DNA from: Sitta carolinensis
Lineage: Eukaryota; Chordata; Aves; Passeriformes; Sittidae
Reading direction: 5' to 3'
Assembly: GCA_032173965.1 (NCBI GenBank)
Contig: CM063283.1
Location: forward strand, 84,960,243 to 85,024,242
DNA length: 64,000 nucleotides
Shown: piece by piece, positions 27,344-40,500 of the stretch
Numbering within the stretch: position 1 is the stretch's first letter
How the letters are laid out: each line of letters opens with the position of its first letter
Translations under genes and position numbers: made by a program
Notes under the pieces: model-generated
Databases searched by the model: none
Told to the model about the DNA's origin: nothing
Seen by the model: only the letters and a program-made list of their open reading frames with translations

Positions 27344-30300
27344 TGCCTTGCCTGCAGGGTGTGGGGAGGCTCTGGATGGATGGCTGTGGGGACCTCATCC
27401 AGCTGTGGATCTTAATGAATCCCCTCTGTTATGATGGCAGGGAGAGCAAGAAACTGAACACAGCCAAAGTCCTGTAAAAATGTGCGTGATGCTGCAGCAG
27501 AGAACAACTGGAATCAGATGTCACTCAGGGCATCAGCAAGTGGCCTCTGGGGTTAGGAAGAGACTTTTGTCACCCTAGAGAACAAATGGCTTCCTGTGCC
27601 CTGAGATCTTCTGTCTTGGTGTTTCCCTACTCCATAGCTCAGAGACTGACCCCAATCAGAGAAGAGAAACCAGGTGGGGGGAAGCTCTGCAATGGCACAG
27701 ATACAGCCTATTATTTGCTTGGCCAGCAAAGTCTTTTCTTAACATCAAACCCATTCCCAGACAGGTCCAGGACAGAGAAGACTTCCACATATCCAAAGAC
27801 CTAAAGTTTGGGGTTTTTTCCACTCTTGGCTGTTCTCTGAAATGAAGAGCAGAAGTCTCCTGCTAGAACTGCTTTGAGTGTGCTTCACCTAACTTGTTTA
27901 CTGTCATTGCAAAGAGTGGTGCCACTTCAAGTCTTTTCTGTTCTCAGCCTGTAGTCAACAGCATATTAGTCTCCAGAGGTCTGATTTTTTTTTTAATATC
28001 TCTAACCCAATTATATAATAAAGACAACAGGGTGAAATATAACAATCTGCAGTAGACACGACCTTGTGGTCTCTCCTGGCTTTGAACTTCAAGAAGCGGC
28101 AGGATTGTTAATTTTTGTTTTAAACAAGGAATGACTAATGATAAAGATAGATAAATGAAGAAGAAAAGCTCACAGGAGGCAATAAATAAATGGTATGTTT
28201 ACCATGGCAGGCAGTAATGGGGCCTCATTACATTTCTACTTCAATGCTATGGTGAAAAAGAAGGTCTAGAGGTCTGAGTCACTTGTCCCACACAGGGCTC
28301 CACACTTAATATGTGCTCCCGGATTTTGAATTGCCATGCAGTAGCTGTAAATGGGGACACTTAGAGGCTTGCTATTTCTGTTTTCCAATATATGCTGGTG
28401 TACTTTATTTTTTGAGTGTCACTTTGAACATCCTTTAAACAATACCCTGAAATTCAAAAATCAGAGGTAAAAATATCTTATTCTGTCTGCTGTTTCTTCC
28501 CTGCTGTCTTTTTGATAATCTCTTCAGCAAGGGAAAATAAGGGAGCAACATCACTGAAGGCAGAGCCATCAGCTTGTGCTCACCAGGCAGACACAACAGT
28601 GCTGCCTCATGCTCTCTCACAGGTAGGTGACTCCTTGCAAGTGAATGTAACTTTATAAAGTTTTGGGAGTCTTACCAGGCACTTCACAAGCAGTTGACTG
28701 TTTCTCCAAGTCTCTGTCTTCATTTCTGGATTCTGGAGAGTGAATAGCTTTGTCCTGCTTCTCCTTGCTTGCAGTAGTGTTTGGAATGCTTATGCTTTGC
28801 AACACTGGCTTTTTAGGCAATGGAGGTTTGCTACTAAGGTGTTCAGAGGACTTTGCTTTAGGTTTGATCTTTTCATTTAAAGAATCAGTATTAGTATTGG
28901 CTGTTTTTCTGATCTCTGCCTTACCACCTCTTAGAAAGGAACTCAATCCCTCATTTTCTAAATTAAATTCTGCACTGTATCTTTTAATCGCTTTTGATTC
29001 TGGTGGTGAGTTGTCTTCATATTTCAAGGACAGTGAGGTGGATCTAAGTTTCACTTGAAAAGGACTTTTATCTTTACTACTTGGCTGATTCTGAGATACC
29101 ACTGAAGAATTGCTTGGAATTGGTACTGCATCAACAGCTGTGGAAACACTACCGGCCATAATTTCTGTAGGTTGGCCTGCATTCTCAGAGTAGGACTCTG
29201 GCAGCAAAGTCTCCCTTTTGTTGCTACTTTTTTCCTCACCCAGATCTGATCCCTTCTGGAAGTCGACGTGCCACTTTTCATTTCTTGAGGAGACCTTTGC
29301 TTTGGACAGGAAGAATCCAGTATTTAATGGGCTTTCCAACTCTGATCTTTCTGGGAAATACAGGCTTCTGGTGCTTGGTCTCTCTCGTGCAGAGGAAACA
29401 GAAAACTTTTTGAATGCATTGAGTTCATTGACTGCTTTTTCAGCTTTCTTCTCCAACTGTTCTTCCTTGTGTACCAGTGACTGACTGTTCTCCTTACCAC
29501 AAGCAGCTGCCTCCTGTGCAGTCTTTATTTTCTCTAGAGAGCAAAAAGTAGATGATCCCATCTGCATTGAGGAAGCAGGATGTGAAACATGGAATGAGTC
29601 TGTGGATTGGGAAGAGCCCATGAAAAACTCCTTGCTGGACTCTGACAATGGAGTAAACTCTTTCTTTGCCACTTTATTACAGGGCATTTCCACAGGTACT
29701 TGATCATCCTTCTGTTTATTTTCTTCTGACCTTTCCAAGCAAACAATACTGTTCTTACTAATTGAAATATTTTCTTCAGAAGGTAAGTTATTTAATGGAA
29801 ACACAGTAGGAAGCTCCTTATTTTCTTGATTTAAAGAATTGATTGACACATCCCCAGACAACAAAACCAGGGTTTCTGAGGACTCTTCTTGCTTTTGTAC
29901 TCCTTTGTCTGAACTGGAATAGGAAGAAGTTGCAGAGTTTTTGCCTTCTGACTGCAGTGAGGACTGAGACTCCTCACATGTCATTTCCAGTGTTAGCTGG
30001 CATTCCTCTGACTTATTCTCCGGTAGAAGGGTTTCCTGTCCAACAGCAGACTCAGAAGCAGGCTGAGTCATCACTGGTCTCAAAGCAGGGGGGAGGTCCT
30101 CAGGCATTCTGTGCTTTGGCCAGGAAAGCACATTCTGTGTTGCAGCTGTGCTGCATGGCAGCTCTTGATTGTTGGGTTTGAATACAGCATCATCTTCTTC
30201 TTCTTCCTCAGGGGTACAGCTCAAATCAGTCAGAGATTCAGACTGGGTCCTCTGTAAAAAAGAAATTCAGAGAGCCCCATCACCACGTACAGCTTCATTT

Positions 30301-33300
30301 TTTTTCTTATTCATCGTTACATTTACAGCTGAGATCTTAGAGAGGAAGGCAATACTTGCCTCCAGTGCTGAGCTTGCAGTTTTCTTAACCTACAGACTGG
30401 ATGCTTTTTAATTAAGCAGATCCTGGAATAATGCATTTAACCAGTATAAAAGCAATGTGTGACATTTCCTTCTGCACAAACTAGTGCATTCATGCCTTTG
30501 TAGATGGGAAGTCCATCAGAACAATGGACATTGGACTGTCCTTGGCAATTGATTTTCCAGAGCACACTGTCTATGTTGTGCTGCTCTTAGGCAAGAGGCA
30601 ACACTTGAAAGAGAAAAGCTGTCTTTTTTTTTGCTACTTTTGCTACTTTTTGCTACTTTTGCTACTCCATACTAGCATTAAAAATAAAACAAGCCATTAT
30701 TCCTGAAGCATGACTCTGAAGAGGAAAGGGTACATAGAAACAAGAGCAAAAGCTAACAAGTCCATCCGGTTATGACATTCCATTCCAGCTGAGTATCTAC
30801 CCCATATGGCAGTCTTGTGTCTAATCCCACTGTCATACAGCATTACAGCCTTGTCTCCATTGTGTAAAAGTCTTCTTTTTCTTTCAAGAGTTAAACTATT
30901 TGATCAAAGTTTATAAATTCATATGTAGTTAAAGTTTACAAATTCATATGTAGTTATCTGTGAGGTCTTGTGTTTAAACTTGATGTGAGGACTGGCTAAA
31001 TACACAAGATTATCTGAAAGCACAGTACTGAGCCGCTGAATATACCTTTTTATATGGTGCCTGTATTAGCTCACTGTTTCACCATAGTTTGTTGAGTAAA
31101 TATATACTTTGGATGTAGGCCCTAATTCTAAGAACACAAAATCTGCACTTTAAAGATATTTTAGGGTGCTTCCGACTTGTTTTACAAATGCAATTGCAAA
31201 AAACCCAGTTGAAATGCCACCTGCATTCACAATCCATATGCACAAGAACATAAAAGCTGAAGATATCAGTTAGCCAGAAGCAAGGTGCTCAGGTAGAGTT
31301 GGGCAAGAAAATACTAAAAATTGTATTATCAAAACATGTGAACACTCTCTGTGGGAATCCAGAAGGGCTCAGTCAGCTGGCAGTTTATAGGCAGCCCGGA
31401 CAAAGCAATTGTATTTTAGTAACAATGTTAGAATGAAAGAGAAGGATTGATCAGTGAATTATTGCTTTATGTGTTTTTCTAAATAACTGGTCTCATCACT
31501 GTGCTGCTCACAGCAGTGCTCTACTGAGCTGAAAGGTCACTCACACATTTGGAGAAATACAGAATATCAGCTACTAATATTTTGAGACAGAGGGAATAAT
31601 ATTTCTGGCAATAAGCAAGCCAAATTAATGGGTTTACTGTATTTAAAACATTGGAAAAAAACACAAACAACAAAGTACAAATACTGTAGTAAAAGCTGAG
31701 AACTTTACTGCTAAAAAAGCGTGAAAGAAAGCAAGCATGAAAGAAAGCATGAAAGAAAGAATGAAAGCAAGAAAGAAAGAGAAAGAAAGAATGCAAGAAA
31801 GAAAGCAAGAAAGCAAGAAAGCAAGAAAGCAAGAAAGCAAGAAAAGAAGAAAGAAAGAAAAAAGAAAGATATGCCCTTCACAAAATATGAAGAAAGATCG
31901 GATAAATGGTGTTTAGAAGTATGGTATAGAAAAAAGAATTTTTTTAATACTATACACTTTTTAATAGCCTTTTTAAAATAGTATGCACTTTTTTTTTTTG
32001 TGGGTTTGGTTTTTTTTTCTATTAAGACTTATTTTAAATCTCTGTAGGACATGATTTACAGGTTCTGGGGCAGGGAGAGGTCTGAATTTAGAACAGTCTT
32101 AATGTACAGAATTTGGTTCCAATTAATAGGCCAACACTTGCTCTTTCTGTACTTTTTGAAAATATAAGACCAATTATATTTTGGAAGTTCAAACAGCTCC
32201 TCCATGAGTAGTCTCCCAGAGACTCAAGATTTTACAGGATATTCGAGATTGGGAAAAGTACACAAGTTCATCATAACACTTTAAAAAATCTTTTAAGTAA
32301 GAAATGCAGCAGCCAGTCCGACTTCTGCATCACAAGCAGGATACTAAATTGCAGAGAACAGTGAATTTAAGAAGAAATTTTTACATAAACTGCTGCATCA
32401 AAAGCTAGCAGGTAAACTCATACTATTTAATATGTTCCTAATGTCTACTTCAACTACTTGTCAGATAACAGCTATTAAAACCCAATGAAATATCCATACA
32501 GCAAACTGACTTTATCATATGTGAGTTTGAAGGACAAAGGCCAGTAAGAACTTTCTGGGTTTGTGTCAAAAGCGACACTGTTTATTTTCACGCATACCTG
32601 AGAAAATTTTCTCATTCTACTGGATCTCTGGTTCCGGGGTTTTATTAAAAGCTTATGTTTAGCAGCAGAATTATCCAAGAAAGCAGAAAGTTCAGGTGGA
32701 GTGTCAAAATTTGCTGTAGGGGAGATGGTACTGTCAGATGTCTGTGGAGACCCATCTTTGGTACTTCCATGCCTAGTGAACAGCTGACCGTCTGTAGAGC
32801 GAGATCTAGAAGAAAAACCCATTGTAATCTGGGAAAACAAACAAACAAACAAAAAAAAAATTAAAAAATGGAGAATTAAACAAAGACACAAAAATAACAA
32901 TTCTACAAATAAGTAGCCATATTTATTACCATTTTAAGTTTGCCTCTTTTTCTTTTTGACATTTCTTTAAAATACTTTGCATTTCCTAATGTTGCATGTG
33001 ATGTACTGGTGTTAGCAATTCTGCATTTTTTGCTGCTTGAATATTATGATATACTGTCCAGTGGGAAAGAGCAAATCCCATCTAACTGGAAGATCTAAAG
33101 CACACAAATACATAGCCAGCATATTTTAGAAGACAGATTTATAAAGAGTACTCAGTAAAAGAACCTAAAGGGCCATTTTCCTTTCTGGGTGTGTCCTCCA
33201 GCTTCTTTGTCTAGGCTCCTACCCACAGTTGTTTTGTGCTGAGCATCTTTAGCTTCCTGTATGTCAACAGGTCCCTTCCAACTCAACAATACCCTCACAA

Positions 33301-36300
33301 AGACAAAAGAATTAAGAATTAGTGCCACTGACACTTTAGTCAGCTTGTGTTTTTACCTCATGTATTTATACCTTTATAAACAGTAACTGTAAAGTTTCAT
33401 TAGTAGACTATTCTGGGGAAGGAAGTGATGGGTAATTCCTACTAGAGGCAAATAACCCATCCAGAAACCGCTCTGGAATGCTGCAAGGGGTGTCATACTT
33501 TCTCAAAGCTGGAGTTCAGCTTGCCTGTGAGCTTCACCAAAAACTACCCTAGTTCCAGGGATGATGCAGAAAGAACACTGGAAAATTTATTAAAAATTAC
33601 TCTAAGAAGGGTTCCTCCTTTCTCTCAGATTCAGTTTTGCAAATAGGCAAAATGGTATTTCCAAACTATCTGTCAGAGCATTAACATGACCTCTGACAAC
33701 TCATGACAGCACTCCCTTTGTAGGCTTGAAATTTTGGTTCATTGCTTTGGAGGAGATTTCCTCCTTTGTCATGCTTTCTTCTGTGGGCATTCTTCTTCCT
33801 TCTTTCTTTTTTTCTGGAAGTGGTATTTTACTAAGGAGTTTGGATGGGAGAAGGGCAGGGCAGGTTGGTGTCCTTTTTATTTTGGGAGAGGAAAAAGAAT
33901 CAGCATTTTCTGCAAGTAGAATTCTGCAATACGCACTGCAGCCCAAAAACAGTCTGTAGAGTAGTGAGGGCCTGCTATAGCTTGCTCAATGGCCAGGGGA
34001 AAACTCCCATTGATTTTAGCAGAGGCTGGATCCACACCTTCTAATCATACTTTCTCCTTAAGTTAAAGAAGGTAGCTCAGACATGCTGAATAATGGATGC
34101 TCTCATTACTTTTAACTCTACAATATCTGCAGTCTAGTAGTGAAACATGACTAATGTACAACAAACGATAGGTGGCTGCATTATACATTAGTACCTAACA
34201 GTGAATACATTGACATTTCAGCTCCATGATAAAGACACAGCACATGTTCTCTTTCAAAGCATGTAATTATTTGCCTGTCTTTCTTCTGGCTCCTGCTTTT
34301 CCTTGAGAACTTTGCGTGTCTTCTCTTGGCAGTGTTCAGTGTTGGCCATTGCACCGGAAAATCCAAAATCTGGTTTCTTACTTAAATTTTAGCAGCCTTA
34401 GTGAATGCCAGCTCTGAGCTGGCTGCAGATGTTGCTTGTCCCACCAAATCTGGCTTTGACAAAGCCTACTGGAGGAGGAAAGAGCTGGCAGACCCCTTTC
34501 TCCAAATCTCATATGCACATGGCTCAATCATCCTTCAGCTGGTTGTGCTGGGTGGCACAAGGTGGGGGGCCAGAAGGAAACACCATCCCCAAAGCCCAGA
34601 CAGGAGAGTTTTGATTCCTTTCCTCAATCCAGAGATGCTGCCAAGACACAGCAAGGTGTCACTGCTGCCCAAAACCTCAGGACTGGGTTGTACAAAATTC
34701 CTTAGTCCTGTGACCTGGTCTCCTCTGACTTCTAGAAGCAGGGCTAATTTCTCTGAAATGCCAGGTAGTAGATCCTGTGGTTTGGGAGGAAAGCCTTCAG
34801 ATGGAGCTGCATTCTGGCTGCACTCTCAAACTGGCATGGGATGAAGAGAACTCTGAGCTAAATGATAGGGCATGTGGAAAAAGCTAAGCCAGTCACTGCC
34901 ACGACTCAGGAGTCAGCAAGTGAGTCAGAAAGTAATACTAATGGAACAACAGGGAGACATAAATCCTCTTTAGTAAACATGCATCTGGACTGGGCACAAT
35001 TACAGTGAGCCCATAACAACTTTCAATAAATACTTCCTTCATGAGTTCTGTTTGTTTTATTTTAAAAATATTAATATTGCACTGCATATTAGCAGTTTTT
35101 TCAAACAGCTTCATGTGGAATCTAAGAAATAAGGCCAGAAATCTTTGCTGAGCTCTGCTGCTGCTGGTCCTGAAATACATTTTGCATAATTACCAAGAAA
35201 CGGTCAGCTCAGGACTAGTTTCTCTATTTCATTTCTGTTATTTCCCTCTACCCCTCCTCCTATTTCTAGAAAATGCTCTTCCCTCTACCCCCTGTGTTGT
35301 TTCCACCACGACTCCAGCTGCGGACAGCTAAAAGGGACTCTTCAGAGCTTTTCAAAACAGCTCTTTAATCAGCCAGAACGGCTGGCTGCTGATTGAAGAA
35401 AGCGATCCATGCGCCTATACTTGAGCTCTGAAAAACATCACTTCAGCAAAATTCACAGCCAGAATCCCACTGAAGGCTGAACTCAGACTCCTAAGCAGCA
35501 ATGTCAGCCACTACCATCAGGCAAACACTTTCTGTGTCAGTGTGAGGTAACTTCATACTTATAGCAGGGTCTGGGCAGATTTCAGAGGATCTCTAGATCC
35601 TCTAGACTGAAGACTTGTTCCTGTCTCTTCAATAAGCTTTCTCCCTTATCCTATGCATGTAATTCAAGTAGCCTTTACTGCAATTTCCCATCTTTGAAGA
35701 ACGAGACACTGCTTCAGTGTCTAAATCTGGTTGATTGTGCTTGGAGATTAAATCATGTCTATAAAGTTTGCTAAAGGATATAAGCTTTTCTAGAGACATT
35801 AATTATTATCAATGGGAGATTACATCAGAATTATGCTGATAAATAATCGTAGTTTTTTATGTCAGACAGATAGACATTAAAAAACAGCAAACAGACAGGC
35901 AGGCAATTACATGCATACCAAGTTGGTTTTTTGCAGCAGACAGGCAACAAAATAATATTTTTTATACTTCTTTTAAAACAACAATGGGTAATTACTTGTC
36001 CCTTAATACATTTGGCAGAAGTTACCTGTTCCTCTTCTTCACTGCCTGTTCCAGCTAAACTCAAAGAGCTAAGGTGCTTGTGAGAGTCAGAGAACTGTGG
36101 GATGGAATGAGGAAGAGATTCAGTAAAAGATGACAAACAAGGTAGATATAATCACAGAAACTACCTACACAAAGTACACAAAGGTACTGACAACATAAGT
36201 TGTTTTCCTCTATAGTCTTAAGGATTAGCAAGGACACTGCAAACGTTCAGATAAAGAATGAAATAATGTCTAACAAAACCATAATTTAAAAAAAAAATCA

Positions 36301-37539
36301 GATTATTTTATGTTTCTTTTTCCAATGACAATGTAGAAGAACATTAGAGAGTTTTCTTATCAACACACTCAAGGGAGAATACAGATTTTTCAGCCTTATT
36401 TTCTCTATGCCTGACAGCTCCTTGTAGTTTGTAAAAAACACAACATTCCCATGCACACACACAATCACATACTCTTCTTAGTTCTGCATTTTCTGGTGTG
36501 ATATTCATGTTTTAACAGGAACACAGATTCTAAGTAGCTGTTTACAGAGAGAGAGAGTGTTTTTCCAATTTGAGTAAGGTATTTCTGAATTGCTCAGAGG
36601 TAAAATAGGGATATGTAAAACCAAATGCTTTTATTCTGCCATCCACATATTGGTAAAACAAGTCATTAAACACTCATTAACACTGGAACTACTCACTCTT
36701 GTTTTCATCCCTGAGTTTAGGCTTGCAGGAAGCAAAGACATTTCTGGAGGGCTCCTGGGTAATCCATCATCTTCAGAACTGGTCCCAGCATCCTCTGTTC
36801 GCTTTACATGAAGTCCAAATGGAGGTGGAGGTCCCAATTTCATGGTAGGCTGGAGTTTCAGCTTCAGAGTTGCATAAAATACATTAGCTTATGATAGTGG
36901 TGGAAGTTTCCCCAGAACATTTTTTTTAGCTGATGTCAATGAGTAACCATTATTTTAACTTCACAACTAAATGATCCAGGGCACAGGACATCTGAGTTTA
37001 CACATTCTCTTAGGGAGCCAAATAAACGACCCATTTTTCAGCTATCATTTACGTAGTACCAAAACAGAATACTGCTATCTAATTAAAAAATGCAACATTT
37101 AATGTAAACTGCAGACAGATATAACTTACTAATGAAACGTTCAACCACAAATACTATAAAAAAAATCAAGCCTGGAAAGACATTCCACCTCTTACACCTG
37201 AAAAAATTATGTTGTGTAAATTACCTGTAAAGCTCTAATCCGATCAGAAATGTTTTCTTGAGAAAACACTCTTACTGGCCTTGCAGGCTCTTGCCCAGTC
37301 TCAAGGATGAATATGCTATCATGTGACAAAGCTCTGCTTCCCATAATGCCTTTATGTGTCCTAGAATAATATAAAAAATAAGTGAAAACATGAAAACTTT
37401 TTTGCCGTTTATCTTTTCTCAAGTGGTTTATTCTATTGAATGCAGAATGGGAGACAGGGGTGCACAGCATACATCATAAACAAGATTCCAGACTTCTCCA
37501 TGAATACAGCCATTCAGTTTAATCTAAGTAAAACCTCTA

Positions 37540-37570
<31 letters not shown>

Positions 37571-40500
37571 CAAAAAAAGTAAATGCTGTTATCTGTCATG
37601 TTAACAAACTGAATCAAGGTTAAAGACAGTTTAACCCCAGAAGGTGAGTTGTATCTTATGGACAAAGCTACTGCCCCTTGGGTAGAAGCCAGCAGCTGGG
37701 CGGTGCCACAGTGCCACAGGCAAGCCCAGGTACAAAATGGAGCTCACATAAACGAGTCTGTACTGAGACTTCTTGCTAATGTAGGACCATGTCTTGCAAA
37801 TAAGTGACCATTACCACAGGAAGAATAAGTACCTTTTACTATCTAAAGGTGGTACAGCATATAATATATCTCTGCCACGTAGATCATTACCAAAAACTTT
37901 TCAGGCAATGTAGTTCTCACATGGAATCCTTTGCATAAATCCATAAAAGGTGTCGTGGTCTATATTGGGATCCCTTGGATTTTCTGTTATGAGCCTATGG
38001 GACACATTTTTTTCATGGACAATCTTTGTGGCCTAGTTAGAAGAAGTGGGAGATGCTTTGTGGGCAGTTTCTCTCCATATTCTGTTTCCTAATTCTGATG
38101 CATGTGTTATGTAACTTCTTTTGGAAATGGTGCATGTGGGATATGAGCACCTTGCTTCCTTATGGGAATGGTAGAAGAGGCCCACAGACAGTTAGCTGCT
38201 AGGAGGTTTCTTGTGCTCATTTTCCGCAGCTTAGCTTGTACCCTGACTGAGCAGGGACAAGAAATGTGTGCACACAGCATTTTTTGTAGGAGTACCTTTC
38301 TCAAATGCTTTAAATCGGGGAGCTATGAAATGGTAAATGAATGCAGAATAGAGAATTGTTTGGGTTTATGTAACTATCAAGTTAATTGAGCAGAAAGGAA
38401 AAAAGAACTGTATTTCTGGATCCTAGATACTGTCACAGGAACATTGAGGACAAACATAAACAATCATGGCAGGCAGTAACATTTTCCTCATGGTGGCTGC
38501 TATAAATATGTTTGATAAAACAATAGCAGGAAAGAGTTGATCTACATTCTTGCTGCAGAAGGAAGGAAAGCCTGTTACTTCTGCTTAATGCATTAGAGAC
38601 ATTAGCAGAACAATTTATCTAAGTGCAAATGTGATCTCTGCAATGTATCCAAGGTCAGCCAGATCTGTAGCAATTTGCAGAGTAGGTGCCAGTCAGGGCT
38701 GCAGTGGTGCCCCACGCACCAACATTCAACAAGGGCAGCAGCCACACAGGCAGTGTCTGCATGGGCACATTTATCCCAACATTCCATCCTCATTTCCTCT
38801 TTCTAGCAGATGCAGCCCTCCCAGACATGTAATGGAGGTACCCTACGTCTCCCCAGATAAAGAGTGTTCAAATTAATTTTCCTTCCTTTCAAATAATTTC
38901 CTGGTCTTTGTCTGTCTAAATAAATATTAAGGAACAATAATGTAACAAGCCTTCAGGTTACAGCACAGGAATATGGCTAAAACAGTCAGAGACAGAGATG
39001 GCACCCACTCAGACATGACCTTGTTAAGCCATAGATGGGGGTAAGAAAATCTCACCATCCACGTCTTGTAAATGAATTGACAAACAGCAGCACTACACAC
39101 CACCCCTGGTGCTGCCAGCCCAGAACTCCGAGGGCTTCAAGCTGGACTAACTAACATTACTATTTACAACGCCATGAAAGCAAACAAACAAACAAACAAA
39201 ACCAAACCATCAAAGAAAAGAAATTGTTAATAATTTCTTTTGGTTGTTTGGCGCTGCCTGGTGGCCACATTGAATAATGTCGTTTTAAATGGCCGGGATG
39301 GTTTCCTCTTTCCTTTCCCATTCCTGGCACAGCAGCACCCCTTGCTTGAGGATCAGGAGGCTTGCTCTGAGAGGTACAACATCCACCAATTCAAAGACTT
39401 GCTTTTTAGTTATCCGAGGGGCTTTTAAGTCCACCTCTCCATCCAGAGACATAACTGAATGTTCAGATGGAGTTTCTCATGGTTACTTTTCATAGTGGGC
39501 AACGTTTTTGCAATGTCTGGATGAAGACAAGGATTTCAGAGTCAAAGAGGTACACAGGATGGGACTCATCCAGTCTAATTTCAGACATCAAATTGTAGAT
39601 ATTTACATTGGAGGTGGTTATCCCAGGCTCCTGTTTACATTCAGTAGGGAGACACAGGCACTTCCATAGCCTATTTCATGCATAAGGATGGTGCAGTCTT
39701 TGTTAGTAATGCTGACTTCTCTCTGATTATAAAAGGCAGCTGGTAACTAACTATCCCTGCCCATGGCAGAGGTTGGAACTGGACGATCTCTAAAGACCCT
39801 TCCAACTTAAACCATTTTATAAATCTGTGGTTCTATAACTCAAATGCAGACATTTTTCCTTTGGTCAGATGAATCCCATGTGTACAAAGGAAAATAAGGC
39901 TTCAGAGCCTCTGGATCCTGCTGATTTCAGTTGCAGTCATCCCATTTCTCCTTCCTTGCTTTCAAACCCTGGCATAAATAGTTAGTCATCTAAATTTCTC
40001 TAACAATCCTTGGAAGTTACATTTTAGGGGCATAAGACAATCTTAGTAGGATATATACTGATTATCTAATTTATTTTTGAAGATGGAAATTAAATTATTT
40101 TGAAATTATAACCCAAGGCTTATTTATTATTAAATGAAAGCTTTCTTCATTAATATTTTTTGCTATACCCCATCCAATTCCCTTTTGATTTGCCTTGCAT
40201 CAATCATTTTAATTTGTACTTTCCTGGGAAAAGCAACTATTTGAAAATACAGCATTATGAACAAGAGGAGGAGGCAATTTTAGGGTGTCTTTAATCTACG
40301 AAGACTGTAGCAATTTTGTATTTGTTTACCAGACAGAGTCCAAAGACTTACTCAAGTTCATCTTCAGAATCAAAACTAATGCGTGTGTCATGAGAGGCTG
40401 CGACATCACTTGTTGACTGGCACAGCTTCAGACTGCTGCTCACAGAGGATGATGTCTCTTTCCTTTTCTTTTTACCGAAAAACTTTTTGAAAGATTTGAA

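Larger units (their letters stand above)
19270..28675. other. CRACDL intron between coding exons 7 and 8
   Basis: The remainder of the 9.7-kb intron. It contains the CR1 remnant near 21.1-21.6 kb, a 20-base A run, a (TA)n tract and otherwise unique AT-rich sequence. The minus-strand frames at 21836-22261 (141 codons) and 23902-24177 (91 codons) are open but unrecognised, and joining them would not respect the phases that link exons 7 and 8. Confidence 0.6.
37361..40351. other. CRACDL intron between coding exons 2 and 3
   Basis: A 3-kb intron. It holds an AAAAC-type repeat (37537-37578), a CAAA repeat (39180-39204) and a CR1 tail near 39.8 kb. The sequence at 37.9-38.4 kb is open in short plus-strand frames but shows no domain. 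Confidence 0.6.

Noticed and set aside
28653..30224. The 523-codon frame as a stand-alone gene
   Set aside because: It starts at a TTG, has no promoter or initiator methionine, is bounded by a good acceptor and donor, and fits in phase as the central exon of CRACDL.
31521..31981. Open frames on both strands across the purine-rich repeat
   Set aside because: They are products of the GAAA/GCAA microsatellite, which lacks stops in most frames.
33266..33290. CR1 tail scrap
   Set aside because: Only about 20 bases resemble the CR1 3' end; too short to list as an element.
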